In this document: positions 27,128 to 35,941 of the stretch, piece by piece
Position numbering within the stretch: position 1 is the stretch's first letter
Layout of the letters: each line of letters begins with the position of its first letter
Assembly: GCA_002787775.1 (NCBI GenBank)
Contig: PCUW01000009.1
Location: 25,935-78,313 of the forward strand
DNA from: Bdellovibrionales bacterium CG12_big_fil_rev_8_21_14_0_65_38_15
GTDB taxonomy: Bacteria; Bdellovibrionota; Bacteriovoracia; Bacteriovoracales; Bacteriovoracaceae
Reading direction: 5' to 3'
DNA length: 52,379 nt
Made by a program: the position numbers and the translations under genes
The notes under the pieces: model-generated
What the model was told of the DNA's origin: nothing
The model's input: only the letters and a program-made list of their open reading frames with translations
Database searches by the model: none

Positions 27128-28681
27128 TTATTCCCACTCAATCGTTCCAGGTGGCTTTGACGTAATATCATAAACCACACGAGTGACACCTTTAACTTCA
27201 TTACAAATACGACTTGAAACTGTACTTAAAAGTTCACGAGGAGCATCTGTCCACGTTGCTGTCATACCGTCACCGCTGTTGACCATTCTGACACAAATAA
27301 CTTCTTCATAGGCACGAGCATCGCCTTTAACACCAACTGTTTTTACTGGAAGTAAAACAGTGAAGGCTTGCCAAGTGGCTTCGTAAAAATTTTGACGATG
27401 AAGCTCTTCAAAAAGAATTTGATCACTGGATTGAACTTTAAGTACACGCTCAGGGGTGACTTCACCGAGAATACGAACGCCAATTCCAGGTCCAGGAAAG
27501 GGATGACGATGAACCCATTCGTATTTTAATCCAAGCTCCTCGCCTAAACGTCTGACTTCATCTTTAAAAAGAAATCTAAGCGGCTCTAAAAGCTTTAGCT
27601 TCATTCGCTCAGGAAGACCACCAACATTATGGTGAGATTTAATCGTGACTGACTTGCCATCTTTTTCATGGGGAGAAATAGATTCAATCACATCAGGATA
27701 AAGTGTTCCCTGTAAAAGATGGGTAAAATGAATTCCTCTATCTTTTTCATAAGCGTGAACTTGTTCTTCAAACACTTCAATAAAAGTGACACCGATGGCC
27801 TTACGTTTTTTCTCCGGATCATCAACACCGTGAAGTTTTTTATAAAAGACTTCTTTAGAATCAAGCACTGTAATATTGAGATCGGTATGTTCTTGTAGCG
27901 TTTTAATATGACCGTGATCCTGTGGTCTTAGAAGTCCGTTATCAACAAAGAAGCAATGAAGTTTATTGCCTAAAACTTTATGCGCTAAAGTCGCCGCAAC
28001 TAATGAGTCAACTCCACCTGAAAAGGCACATAGTACATTTCCGTCTCCGATCGATTGAACTAAGGCGGTGGCTTCTTTAAGCATCTCACTCTCATCCCAG
28101 TCCTTTTCAAGACCAGCAAGTTTCTCATAGAAATAAGAGAGAATTTCTTTGCCACCTTCACTGTGATCAACTTCAGGATGAAACTGTAGTCCCATAATAG
28201 GCTGACTTTCGTGAACCATCGCCGCTAAAACTTTATTATGAGATTCCATAGCGCGCTTAAAGCCTTTTGGAGCTTCAGTCACAGTATCAAAATGGGACAT
28301 CCAAACTTCAAGATCACCCTTTACGCCCGGAATATTAAATCCATTTGTGGCATGAATCTTTGTATGGCCGTACTCACCCAGTAAACCTTTTTCGACTTTT
28401 CCACCAAATTCTCTGGCCATGATTTGCATACCGTAGCAAATACCTAGAACAGCTAAATTCTCTTGGTTAAAAAATTCATGATAATTTTCTTTATCTTCAG
28501 AAACTGAATCAGGCCCACCTGATAAAACTAAGGCGCCTGGCTTTAGTCCATTTTTAAAACGTTCTTTCGCTTGCTTGACCGTCATGATTTCTGACGAGTG
28601 ACCAAGTTCACGTGTTTTTCTAGTGATGAGCTGAGTGTACTGACTTCCAAAGTCTACAATCCATATTTGGCGAGAAACCAT
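27128..28681 (-). CDS. guaA: GMP synthase (glutamine-hydrolysing)
   Basis: GuaA aminates XMP to GMP. The 517-residue protein has the class I glutaminase domain first, with the nucleophile cysteine in LGICYGMQIMA and the His in LQFHPEVDHSEGG. The ATP pyrophosphatase domain follows with CAFSGGVDS, and then the dimerisation domain ending in the canonical KPPGTIEWE. The start is ATG at 28681. It is 14 bases downstream of guaB and co-transcribed with it. Confidence 0.97.
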   Translation of the reverse strand: MVSRQIWIVDFGSQYTQLITRKTRELGHSSEIMTVKQAKERFKNGLKPGALVLSGGPDSVSEDKENYHEFFNQENLAVLGICYGMQIMAREFGGKVEKGLLGEYGHTKIHATNGFNIPGVKGDLEVWMSHFDTVTEAPKGFKRAMESHNKVLAAMVHESQPIMGLQFHPEVDHSEGGKEILSYFYEKLAGLEKDWDESEMLKEATALVQSIGDGNVLCAFSGGVDSLVAATLAHKVLGNKLHCFFVDNGLLRPQDHGHIKTLQEHTDLNITVLDSKEVFYKKLHGVDDPEKKRKAIGVTFIEVFEEQVHAYEKDRGIHFTHLLQGTLYPDVIESISPHEKDGKSVTIKSHHNVGGLPERMKLKLLEPLRFLFKDEVRRLGEELGLKYEWVHRHPFPGPGIGVRILGEVTPERVLKVQSSDQILFEELHRQNFYEATWQAFTVLLPVKTVGVKGDARAYEEVICVRMVNSGDGMTATWTDAPRELLSTVSSRICNEVKGVTRVVYDITSKPPGTIEWE

Positions 28682-28695
28682 TATAAAAACCTTAT

Positions 28696-30165
28696 TTAAG
28701 AAATTGAGTAATTAGGCGCTTCTTTAGTAATGATGACATCATGGGGATGACTCTCTTTTAAAGATGCAGCAGTAATACGAATAAACTTCGCCTTCTCTTT
28801 AAGTTCAACTAAATTTTTAGCACCGATATAACCCATGCCTGAACGCAAGCCTCCAAGCAATTGATAGATATTACTAGCTAAAGATCCACGGTATGGAACT
28901 TGTCCTTCAATCCCTTCTGGAACAAGCTTTCCAAGATCAAGCACACCGGCCTGACCGTAACGATCCTTACTGCCTAAAACCATGGCACCGAGAGAGCCCA
29001 TGCCACGATAAACTTTATAAGAGCGACCTTGATATAAAACCATCTCACCTGGAGTTTCATCTGTCCCAGCAAAAAGAGATCCAATCATGACAGCAGAAGC
29101 ACCAGCGGCTAAGGCCTTAACGACGTCACCTGAATATTTAATACCGCCATCGGCGATAAAAGGAACTTTGGCGGCTTCACAAATTTCTCTGGCTTCCATT
29201 AGTGCTGATAATTGAGGAACACCGATTCCTGCCACAACTCTCGTTGTACAAATTGAACCAGGCCCAACACCAACTTTAATGGCATCAACACCGGCTTCAA
29301 CTAATGCCTTACAAGCAGCACCCGTGGCGACGTTTCCGGCAACAATATCAATTTGTGGAAATTCTTTTTTAAGCGTTTTAACCATATTAATAACACCAAT
29401 ACTGTGTCCATGAGCGGTATCAACCACAAGAGCGTCCACTCCTGCAGCCACTAAAGCTTCTGCGCGCTTGAGTTCTTTATCTCCAACACCAATAGCAGCG
29501 GCAACACGCAGACGACCTAACTCGTCTTTATTGGCGTAAGGATGAGCCATGGTACGAAGAATATCTTTAATCGTGATAAGCCCTTTAATATGACCAGCCT
29601 TATCAATAACAGGAAGCTTTTCGATTCTATGTTTATGAAGAAGCTTTTTAGCTTCATCCAATTTGATGCCTTCAGGCGCAGAGATCAAACGATCAAACGG
29701 AGTCATCACGTCTTCAACTTTTTGATCAAAGTTTGTTTCAAAGCGAAGATCGCGTGAAGTTAAAATCCCAATAAGTTTTTTATCGTCATCAACCACTGGC
29801 ACACCAGTGATTTTATTTTGAGCCGTTAATTCTAAAACGCGCTTAAGGCTCCACTTTGGGCCTACAGTAATTGGGTCAAGAATCATTCCCGCTTCGTATT
29901 TTTTAACTTTTAAAACTTCTCGGGCCTGATCTTCGGCTCTCATATTTTTATGAACAACACCAATGCCACCTTCTTGCGCCATCACGATAGCAGTTCGTGA
30001 TTCTGTCACTGTATCCATAGCGGCAGAGACAATTGGAATATTCATTGGAATTCGTTTTGAAAAACGTGACTCAAGAATGGCGTCAGCTGGCAGTATTTCG
30101 GAGTAGCCAGGCTTTAAAAGGACGTCATCATAGGTAAGAGAATCTTCAAGTTGTGATGAGGGCAT
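28696..30165 (-). CDS. guaB: Inosine-5'-monophosphate dehydrogenase
   Basis: GuaB oxidises IMP to XMP with NAD, the committed step to guanine nucleotides. The 489-residue protein has the N-terminal barrel segment [15 protein letters not shown]. Two CBS domains follow (about residues 95-205, including [20 protein letters not shown]). The catalytic loop [18 protein letters not shown] contains the nucleophilic cysteine, and the flap region includes the GMGSLGAM segment. Length is standard. It heads the guaB-guaA operon. Confidence 0.97.
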   Translation of the reverse strand: MPSSQLEDSLTYDDVLLKPGYSEILPADAILESRFSKRIPMNIPIVSAAMDTVTESRTAIVMAQEGGIGVVHKNMRAEDQAREVLKVKKYEAGMILDPITVGPKWSLKRVLELTAQNKITGVPVVDDDKKLIGILTSRDLRFETNFDQKVEDVMTPFDRLISAPEGIKLDEAKKLLHKHRIEKLPVIDKAGHIKGLITIKDILRTMAHPYANKDELGRLRVAAAIGVGDKELKRAEALVAAGVDALVVDTAHGHSIGVINMVKTLKKEFPQIDIVAGNVATGAACKALVEAGVDAIKVGVGPGSICTTRVVAGIGVPQLSALMEAREICEAAKVPFIADGGIKYSGDVVKALAAGASAVMIGSLFAGTDETPGEMVLYQGRSYKVYRGMGSLGAMVLGSKDRYGQAGVLDLGKLVPEGIEGQVPYRGSLASNIYQLLGGLRSGMGYIGAKNLVELKEKAKFIRITAASLKESHPHDVIITKEAPNYSIS

Positions 30166-30240
30166 GGGTGAACTCCAAGAACGTTTTATCTTGGAGAAAA
30201 TAATACCTAAATTAGTGGGAATCAGCTACTAAACTAGAGA

Positions 30241-31341
30241 CTAATATCCTTCAACGTAATCTTGATCAAAAGACTTAAGTTCATTGATGAGCTTATTAGT
30301 TTCTGATGAATGACGCATCTGGTTTTTGTACTCTTTCATGAGTTGGCTTTCAAAAGGATCATTCTTTAGTGCAGGTGCAGCAACTTTAGGCGCAACCACA
30401 GATGCAGGAGCTCTTTGCTTTGGCGCTTTTGCCGTCGCACTCATTGTCTTTTTCATTTTTGGCTTTTGAGAAGCACCAAAGATTCTAATCTCAACATTAC
30501 TCGGCTTCACATAAGTTGGAGCCCATTTTTTCTTCTTTGGCTTTTCTGTGACTAATTTTGGTGCATAAAGCTTTAAAAGCTCTTGATCCATTTTTGTATC
30601 AACTTTTGGAGCAACAGCAGTTGGTGCTGGGTTCATATCAACCACTGGAGCAGCACTTGGAGCTGAAAACTCATCTTGAACTGAAGCGATATTACGCTCG
30701 ACTTGCATTCCTGTCGGAGCCGATTGATCAATATTTTTAAATAGAGCTACAACTTTGTTAAAAGACTTATAGCCAATTGGTGTTCCAGCTCTTGGAAAGC
30801 CTTCAGTTTCTTCAATAGTAATAAATGAAAACTGACCTTCAACAATTGTTTGTGAAAACTCTTGGCTAAATGAATTGGCATATTGCCACTGACCTTTTTT
30901 CACTAAAAGCTGAGATTTTCCAGAGGCGCCATCAAAAGAAACGATCGCCTCGCCTCTTTTAAAAGTTGATACTGAGTTCGCTGTTTGAACAGAGAACGTT
31001 TGATTATCTTGATAAGACTGAACCCAAAGATAACCATCTTTTAATTGAACAGATTTGCTTAAAAATTGAAGATGACCTGAGCCAGCCAAATGATATTTAT
31101 GATCGTAATAATCAGACATCGAAAGTTGAGCACCTACTTCTGTGTAGACTTCTGAAAATGCAGGAACTTGATCCCCAACATGAAGACTTTTTGTAGAGCC
31201 ATCAACTGTATAGAATGCTCGTCCACTAAGGCTATTCACCACAGCGACTGCAGTTGCAGCACTTGCTTCTAAGCAAAACAGTGCCGCTACAGCTAGAGTA
31301 ACTAAACTAGAGCGACTTATATTTCTGTACGATTTTTTCAT
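30241..31341 (-). CDS. FecR-like secreted protein with a Pro/Ala/Lys-rich linker
   Basis: I start at ATG 31341; a GTG three codons earlier is the alternative. The 366-residue product has a signal peptide ending in LEASA. A FecR-like domain follows (VNSLSGRAFYTVDGST, FSEVYTEVGAQLSM, SVSTFKRGEAIVSF), then a long Pro/Ala/Lys-rich stretch of low complexity (about residues 220-330) and a short charged tail. The linker suggests a protein spanning the periplasm or contacting peptidoglycan. No sigma or anti-sigma partner is seen. Its start lies inside the TPR lipoprotein gene (35-base overlap), so the two are coupled. Confidence 0.72.
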   Translation of the reverse strand: MKKSYRNISRSSLVTLAVAALFCLEASAATAVAVVNSLSGRAFYTVDGSTKSLHVGDQVPAFSEVYTEVGAQLSMSDYYDHKYHLAGSGHLQFLSKSVQLKDGYLWVQSYQDNQTFSVQTANSVSTFKRGEAIVSFDGASGKSQLLVKKGQWQYANSFSQEFSQTIVEGQFSFITIEETEGFPRAGTPIGYKSFNKVVALFKNIDQSAPTGMQVERNIASVQDEFSAPSAAPVVDMNPAPTAVAPKVDTKMDQELLKLYAPKLVTEKPKKKKWAPTYVKPSNVEIRIFGASQKPKMKKTMSATAKAPKQRAPASVVAPKVAAPALKNDPFESQLMKEYKNQMRHSSETNKLINELKSFDQDYVEGY

Positions 31342-32017
31342 AATGCCCACTTAAAATATTCCATTCAGGTGTATTGCGATATTTCTTACGAAACTCTTCT
31401 GCTGTATTAAAAAAGGCTTGTTCATCACCAAGTTTTAAATGAGTCATGGCAATCCAAAGCTTGGCGCCACGATAAAACTCTGATGCTGGATATTTTTCTA
31501 GAAGAGCCGTCATATGTTGAATCACCCATTCAGGATGATCACCTGACTCATAAGCTGATACACCAGCTTTGAATAAATACTTATCATCCATTTTTTCATG
31601 GCCTGGATAATAAACGCTTAAAGCATGATAATACTGAGCAGCTTTTTCTGAATTTTTTCCAAATTCTTTTTCTGCAACGGCGATGAGATCATTCGCCTTC
31701 CATTTATAGACATCAAACTCAACTAGATCTTTTTTGACTTTAAAAGATGGAACACTCGCTGGAACTCTCATCGTTGACGGTGATTGTTTATCTAGTTCCA
31801 ATTGGAGAAATTGATTTTGAGATTTTAGAGTTTGAATTTCAAACTTAAGACTAACAATCTGTGATTGTAGTTCTCTATTTTGTTTGGAGAGAGTCAGCGC
31901 TACATTTTCATAGCGATTAATTTGTTTGGCTTTATTCTCAACATGAGTTGCGAGTTCGCACCCTGTACTAGAGACGATAATGGCCAATAAAAGACTGTTA
32001 AATGTCCAACTCTTCAT
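31307..32017 (-). CDS. Lipoprotein with coiled coil and TPR-like repeats
   Basis: This 236-residue protein has a lipobox ending in SSTGC (cysteine at residue 20). A coiled coil spans about residues 30-78, and a TPR-like C-terminal region contains AAQYYHALSVYYPGHEK and YPASEFYRGAKLWIAMTHLKLGD. The overall plan resembles CpoB/YbgF, although Tol-Pal genes are not adjacent. AGGAG six bases before the ATG supports the start. It likely anchors a periplasmic complex together with the FecR-like product of the overlapping downstream gene. Confidence 0.78.
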   Translation of the reverse strand: MKSWTFNSLLLAIIVSSTGCELATHVENKAKQINRYENVALTLSKQNRELQSQIVSLKFEIQTLKSQNQFLQLELDKQSPSTMRVPASVPSFKVKKDLVEFDVYKWKANDLIAVAEKEFGKNSEKAAQYYHALSVYYPGHEKMDDKYLFKAGVSAYESGDHPEWVIQHMTALLEKYPASEFYRGAKLWIAMTHLKLGDEQAFFNTAEEFRKKYRNTPEWNILSGHYEKIVQKYKSL

Positions 32018-32114
32018 GTGTTTCTCCTGCCCCGAATCTAATAAATCAGGTCATTACGAAACTTGTATCGGCTAAAGAGCGAAAAAAATTAATCCAACCA
32101 AGTAAAAGAGTGAA

Positions 32115-32906
32115 TTATTTTTGAAAGTCCTTGAAAATACGTTGAACTAAAGGAATTCCATCGATGAATGGAGCGGGACCTGGTTGCAGGAAAATAGCAG
32201 GATCAAGTTCGAATACTTGATTATTTTTGACGGCCGAAATTTGGCTCCAGCCTTCTCTCTTAGAAAAGCTTTGAATATCGACGGGCTTTCCACACCAACA
32301 CCCTAAGATAATATCTGGGTTTGCCAGGATTACTTCCTGATCAGTAACGGTGCGATCTTTTGCCAAGGATGAAAAGGATTTTTCTTGATTGATATCGATG
32401 CCACCACAAGCTTCAATAATTTGTGAAAACCAACGAATTCCACTGAGTCTTGGTTCATCCCATTCTTCGATATAAACCTTAGGCTTTTGTTTAAATTGGC
32501 TGGCAATCTCCTTAGCATTTTCAAGTTGCTCTTCAAGCATTGCCACATAGTCCATGGCGGCCTTTCTGACTCCACACATTGATCCGAGGGCCAATATATA
32601 ATCGAGGATTTCATCAAGCGATCTGTGGTTCGCAATCCAAACATTTAACCCCATTCCTATTAAGTCTTTTGCAATATCTTTTTGGATATCTGAAAACCCA
32701 AGGACTAAGTCAGGTTTTGCTTCAACAATTTTTTGCAGATTGGCATGGGTGAATACCGACATTGTGGGTAATTGTTTAGCTTCAGGTGGACGCTCAACAA
32801 AAGCTGATACGCCAATGATGCGATCTTCAAGCCCTAACGCGTACATGGTTTCGACACTTTCTTCTGTTAAACACACTACGCGGCGTGGATAATCTCTTAG
32901 TCGCAT
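32115..32906 (-). CDS. BtuF-like substrate-binding protein lacking a signal peptide
   Basis: This 263-residue protein matches the helical-backbone metal or cobalamin binding fold (PeriBP type III). It begins RVVCLTEESVETMYALGLEDRIIGVS, continues with KPDLVLGFSDIQ, and ends GPAPFIDGIPLVQRIF. Members of this family usually deliver vitamin B12 or siderophores to ABC importers, but here no signal peptide or lipobox is present and no permease or ATPase gene is adjacent. The start has GGAG five bases upstream and no plausible upstream extension. It might be a cytoplasmic cobalamin- or corrinoid-binding protein. Confidence 0.82.
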   Translation of the reverse strand: MRLRDYPRRVVCLTEESVETMYALGLEDRIIGVSAFVERPPEAKQLPTMSVFTHANLQKIVEAKPDLVLGFSDIQKDIAKDLIGMGLNVWIANHRSLDEILDYILALGSMCGVRKAAMDYVAMLEEQLENAKEIASQFKQKPKVYIEEWDEPRLSGIRWFSQIIEACGGIDINQEKSFSSLAKDRTVTDQEVILANPDIILGCWCGKPVDIQSFSKREGWSQISAVKNNQVFELDPAIFLQPGPAPFIDGIPLVQRIFKDFQK

Positions 32907-32961
32907 ATGCTCTCCAAAGACGTCTCTTGTCTGATAATTGTCAACGCGCCGTCAAAACTTA

Positions 32962-32975
32962 AGTCTTACAAGACT
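32962..32975. promoter_or_regulatory. Short inverted repeat in a divergent promoter region
   Basis: AGTCTT, a two-base spacer and AAGACT form a perfect six-base inverted repeat midway between the btuF-like gene and the dsbD-like gene. It could be an operator for either promoter. The same region has no B12-box-like sequence, so a cobalamin riboswitch is not indicated. Confidence 0.3.
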
Positions 32976-33066
32976 ATTTATGAAAAAAAAGTAAAAATAT
33001 GACGATAGAATACACTAAGAACTAATGAAACAACATTTTGCTCTCAAATATTGCGTTGGAACCTTT

Positions 33067-35271
33067 ATGAAATATCTGCTCATCTTACTAAATCTTTTTC
33101 CCATTCTTAGCTACGCAAGTTCAAGCGATAGTAATATTCCAGATGTTCTTCTAAGGCTTGCCGCCACTCAACTTCAAGAAAAGAGTCTTCTCGCCGTTAG
33201 TTTTGATAATGCTCCTCACTGGCATACGTATTGGAAAAATCCAGGTGATGCAGGTCTTCCAACAACGGTTAAATTTTCTATCGATGGACAAGCCGTTGAT
33301 CTCGTAGAAAAGGAATGGCCGGTTCCTAAAAAGTATATTGAAGAAGGTGATATTTTAGCTTTTGGATATCAAGGTCGCTACGACGCTTTTTATGAGTTGC
33401 CACAAGACTTTCTAGATCGCAATCAAGGCAAAATGTTAAAAGGTGAAGCCACATGGCTTATTTGTAAGCATGTTTGCATTCCGGGAAAGAGAACGTTCTC
33501 TGCGACCATTGGTAACAATCTCACTTTCGCAGTTGATGGCGATACATTTACGCCAGCGATGTCAGAGCTTGAAGCTTCTTACTCTGCACTTCCACAAAGA
33601 GCTGAGTGGCCAGTAGATCTTGATATGGTTTTGTCGCTGAACTCAGACAAACAAGATTTAGTTTTGTATGCCAATTACTCTGCTGACGTTAATAAAAATG
33701 ATTATAAAGAATCTAACCTCGTTATTCCTTACCCTCGTGAGCTTCTTACTTTTAAAAGGGAAGAACTACGTACCGATTCAACTGATCTTCTCTATGCTAA
33801 GCACCCAATTGATTGGGATGGCGAATATGAAGAGCCAGAAATCAATCTTCCAAGTGATGGTCGTTTTCAAGAACCACTGACCATTAAATTTTTATTCCTT
33901 GATCCTGCGGATGGGATTTCAAAAGTGATTGAGAAAACATTTAATGTTTTCAACTTAGACAACTCCACTTCAGAATCATTCTTTAGTTCTTTAAATCCGC
34001 TTCAACAAGCGCAGGCGTCAACAACACCTATAGCCGTTAAAGAAAGCCCAGACGCAAAAAGATCCCTATGGAGTTTCTTGTTATTGGCCTTTATTGGTGG
34101 TCTCATCTTAAATGTCATGCCATGTGTTCTTCCTGTGATCACGCTCAAACTCTACGGTATGATTCAACATCAAAATGAAAGTCGCGCTCGTATTTTTAAG
34201 CATAACCTCTTTTATACACTTGGTGTCTTGTTCACTTTCTCTTTATTGGCGGCTTCAATCCTTCTTTTAAAGAATGCAGGTGAAACAGTTGGTTGGGGCT
34301 TTCAGCTTCAGTCTCCTAGATTCGTCATGCTAATGATTCTAGTGCTGTTTATTTTCTCCTTAAATCTTTTTGGACTATTTGAATTTGCCACTCCAGGTGG
34401 AAAAAGCCTTGGCGGGGTCAAACTTAAAGATAGTATGCTTGGAGATTTTCTAGGAGGAGTTCTAGCCACTATTCTATCGACTCCTTGTAGTGCACCGTTT
34501 TTAGGAACGGCCCTCACCTTCGCCTTTACTGGCGGCGATATGATGATCTTTTTGGTCTTTGGCTTTGTAGGACTTGGATTATCTTTTCCATTTATTTTGA
34601 CCGGACTCTTTCCAAAAGCGATCGCCTTTTTACCAAAGCCTGGTATGTGGATGGATCATCTTAAAAAATTCTTAGGACTGACTCTGCTTCTGACACTAAT
34701 TTGGCTAATGGATGTTTATGGCGCCTTAGTTGATACAAGTATTCCTGTGTTAAAGCTTCATACTATTTTAGCGCTGACGTTCTTTGCCTTTTTTGTACGA
34801 GCTAAAATTACTAAAAGAAAGATTGCGAATATCTTGGCGTTTGCACTTCCTGTGTTAATGATCATTCAGCTTTTAGGCTCAACCATGAGCTCAAACACAA
34901 CATCAGACGGCGATTTAATGGCGACCAAACAAAGCTCTGGTCTTCCTTGGCAAAAATGGTCAGTCACAACTATGGAACAACTCAGAACTCAAAAGAAAAA
35001 GACCTTTATTGATTTCACGGCGAAGTGGTGTTTTACCTGTAAGGTGAATGAGAAATTAGTCATTGATACTAAGGCTTTTAAAGATATGGTGAGCGATCAA
35101 GACGTCACCTTATTACTTGCTGATTGGACCAAGCGCGATGAGGTTATAGGCAACTGGCTTCAGTCTCAAGGCTTAGTTGGAGTACCAGCTTATTTTGTCA
35201 TCAATGAAAAAGGTGAATTAATCAATTTGGGTGAAACAATTACGATTGATGAAATTAAGCAAGCATTCTAA
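33067..35271 (+). CDS. DsbD/ScsB-like thiol:disulfide interchange protein
   Basis: This inner-membrane protein carries electrons from the cytoplasm to periplasmic thiols. I favour ATG 33067 because it gives a clean signal peptide (KYLLILLNLFPILSYA); ATG 33025 is the alternative and would add 14 residues. The N-terminal periplasmic domain contains LICKHVCIPGKR. The transmembrane domain has the redox cysteines in NVMPCVLPVITLK and LSTPCSAPFLG. The C-terminal thioredoxin domain has FTAKWCFTCKVNEK with a C-x2-C site. The large N-terminal domain resembles ScsB more than classical DsbD. The 3' end overlaps the convergent gene at 35255 by 17 bases. Confidence 0.9.
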   Translation: MKYLLILLNLFPILSYASSSDSNIPDVLLRLAATQLQEKSLLAVSFDNAPHWHTYWKNPGDAGLPTTVKFSIDGQAVDLVEKEWPVPKKYIEEGDILAFGYQGRYDAFYELPQDFLDRNQGKMLKGEATWLICKHVCIPGKRTFSATIGNNLTFAVDGDTFTPAMSELEASYSALPQRAEWPVDLDMVLSLNSDKQDLVLYANYSADVNKNDYKESNLVIPYPRELLTFKREELRTDSTDLLYAKHPIDWDGEYEEPEINLPSDGRFQEPLTIKFLFLDPADGISKVIEKTFNVFNLDNSTSESFFSSLNPLQQAQASTTPIAVKESPDAKRSLWSFLLLAFIGGLILNVMPCVLPVITLKLYGMIQHQNESRARIFKHNLFYTLGVLFTFSLLAASILLLKNAGETVGWGFQLQSPRFVMLMILVLFIFSLNLFGLFEFATPGGKSLGGVKLKDSMLGDFLGGVLATILSTPCSAPFLGTALTFAFTGGDMMIFLVFGFVGLGLSFPFILTGLFPKAIAFLPKPGMWMDHLKKFLGLTLLLTLIWLMDVYGALVDTSIPVLKLHTILALTFFAFFVRAKITKRKIANILAFALPVLMIIQLLGSTMSSNTTSDGDLMATKQSSGLPWQKWSVTTMEQLRTQKKKTFIDFTAKWCFTCKVNEKLVIDTKAFKDMVSDQDVTLLLADWTKRDEVIGNWLQSQGLVGVPAYFVINEKGELINLGETITIDEIKQAF

Positions 35272-35533
35272 AAACACTTAAAATGTTTTGGGGAAGATCA
35301 CCTGAATGCTGCTCTATTGTCAGTAGTAATTGTTGGTAATCCCCATCGTAGTTATCATGAGCGATCTGACTAAGATTTTTTCTTGGATCAAGATCGCCTT
35401 CATCGACTTCATAGAACTGACCTTCTTCACCGAATTTCCAGCTCCATAAACGTTTAGTGCCGTTTTCTTCAAAACCGACTTCAATGCGTTTTATGTCGTC
35501 TTTCTTTGGCTCAGACCAGACAAAGACATCCAT
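35255..35533 (-). CDS. Small acidic protein of unknown function
   Basis: This 92-residue soluble, acidic protein has no signal peptide or membrane segment. Segments such as IKRIEVGFEENGTKRLWSW suggest a compact beta-rich fold. No family is recognised and no clear ribosome binding site precedes the ATG at 35533, so the gene call rests on codon-like composition and reading-frame length. It overlaps the dsbD-like 3' end by 17 bases. Confidence 0.55.
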   Translation of the reverse strand: MDVFVWSEPKKDDIKRIEVGFEENGTKRLWSWKFGEEGQFYEVDEGDLDPRKNLSQIAHDNYDGDYQQLLLTIEQHSGDLPQNILSVFRMLA

Positions 35534-35653
35534 TGAAACATCGCTAAACCATCGTTTTTTTAAGTCCAGTATTATCTTGTTTGGTGTTTTTAAACTCTTT
35601 TAAACTCAAGGCTCACTCCTTAGGGATTTAAGTTTAACGGTCATTTTACCGAA

Positions 35654-35941
35654 ATGTTGAGTATGAAGAAGCTTCTCATCATACTTATTCCTTTTATCCT
35701 AGCCTCTTGTGGCGATGATACTCGTTCAAGAAAAGTGAGCTCTTCTTCCAATACGGCCAGTCCTTTGACTAATACTCAATGCTCACAGGCGTATGACCCA
35801 GTCTGCGGACAACCACCCATGCCATTATGTCCGCCCGGAATATTTTGTGCCATGGTCATGCCTGCACCAGTCGTTTATGACAATCAATGCTTAATGGAGA
35901 AAGCTGGTGCTGCCTTTATTAAAAAAGGTGCTTGTCAGTAA
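35654..35941 (+). CDS. Lipoprotein with a Kazal-like domain
   Basis: This 95-residue protein has a lipobox ILASC (C19) after a short hydrophobic signal, then a Ser/Thr-rich linker. The C-terminal part has C43-x7-C51 in CSQAYDPVCGQ, then VVYDNQC (C79) and a final GAC (C94). This matches the Kazal pattern of PVCG followed by TYxNxC and a final cysteine. About 17 extra residues with two more cysteines (C59, C65) are inserted, and the usual fifth Kazal cysteine is missing. It may be a surface-anchored serine protease inhibitor. An internal ATG at 35663 is an alternative start. Confidence 0.68.
   Translation: MLSMKKLLIILIPFILASCGDDTRSRKVSSSSNTASPLTNTQCSQAYDPVCGQPPMPLCPPGIFCAMVMPAPVVYDNQCLMEKAGAAFIKKGACQ

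Noticed and set aside
32907-33066. Cobalamin riboswitch upstream of the BtuF-like gene
   Set aside because: The region is only about 120-160 bp between divergent genes and has no B12-box-like sequence; only a short inverted repeat is visible.
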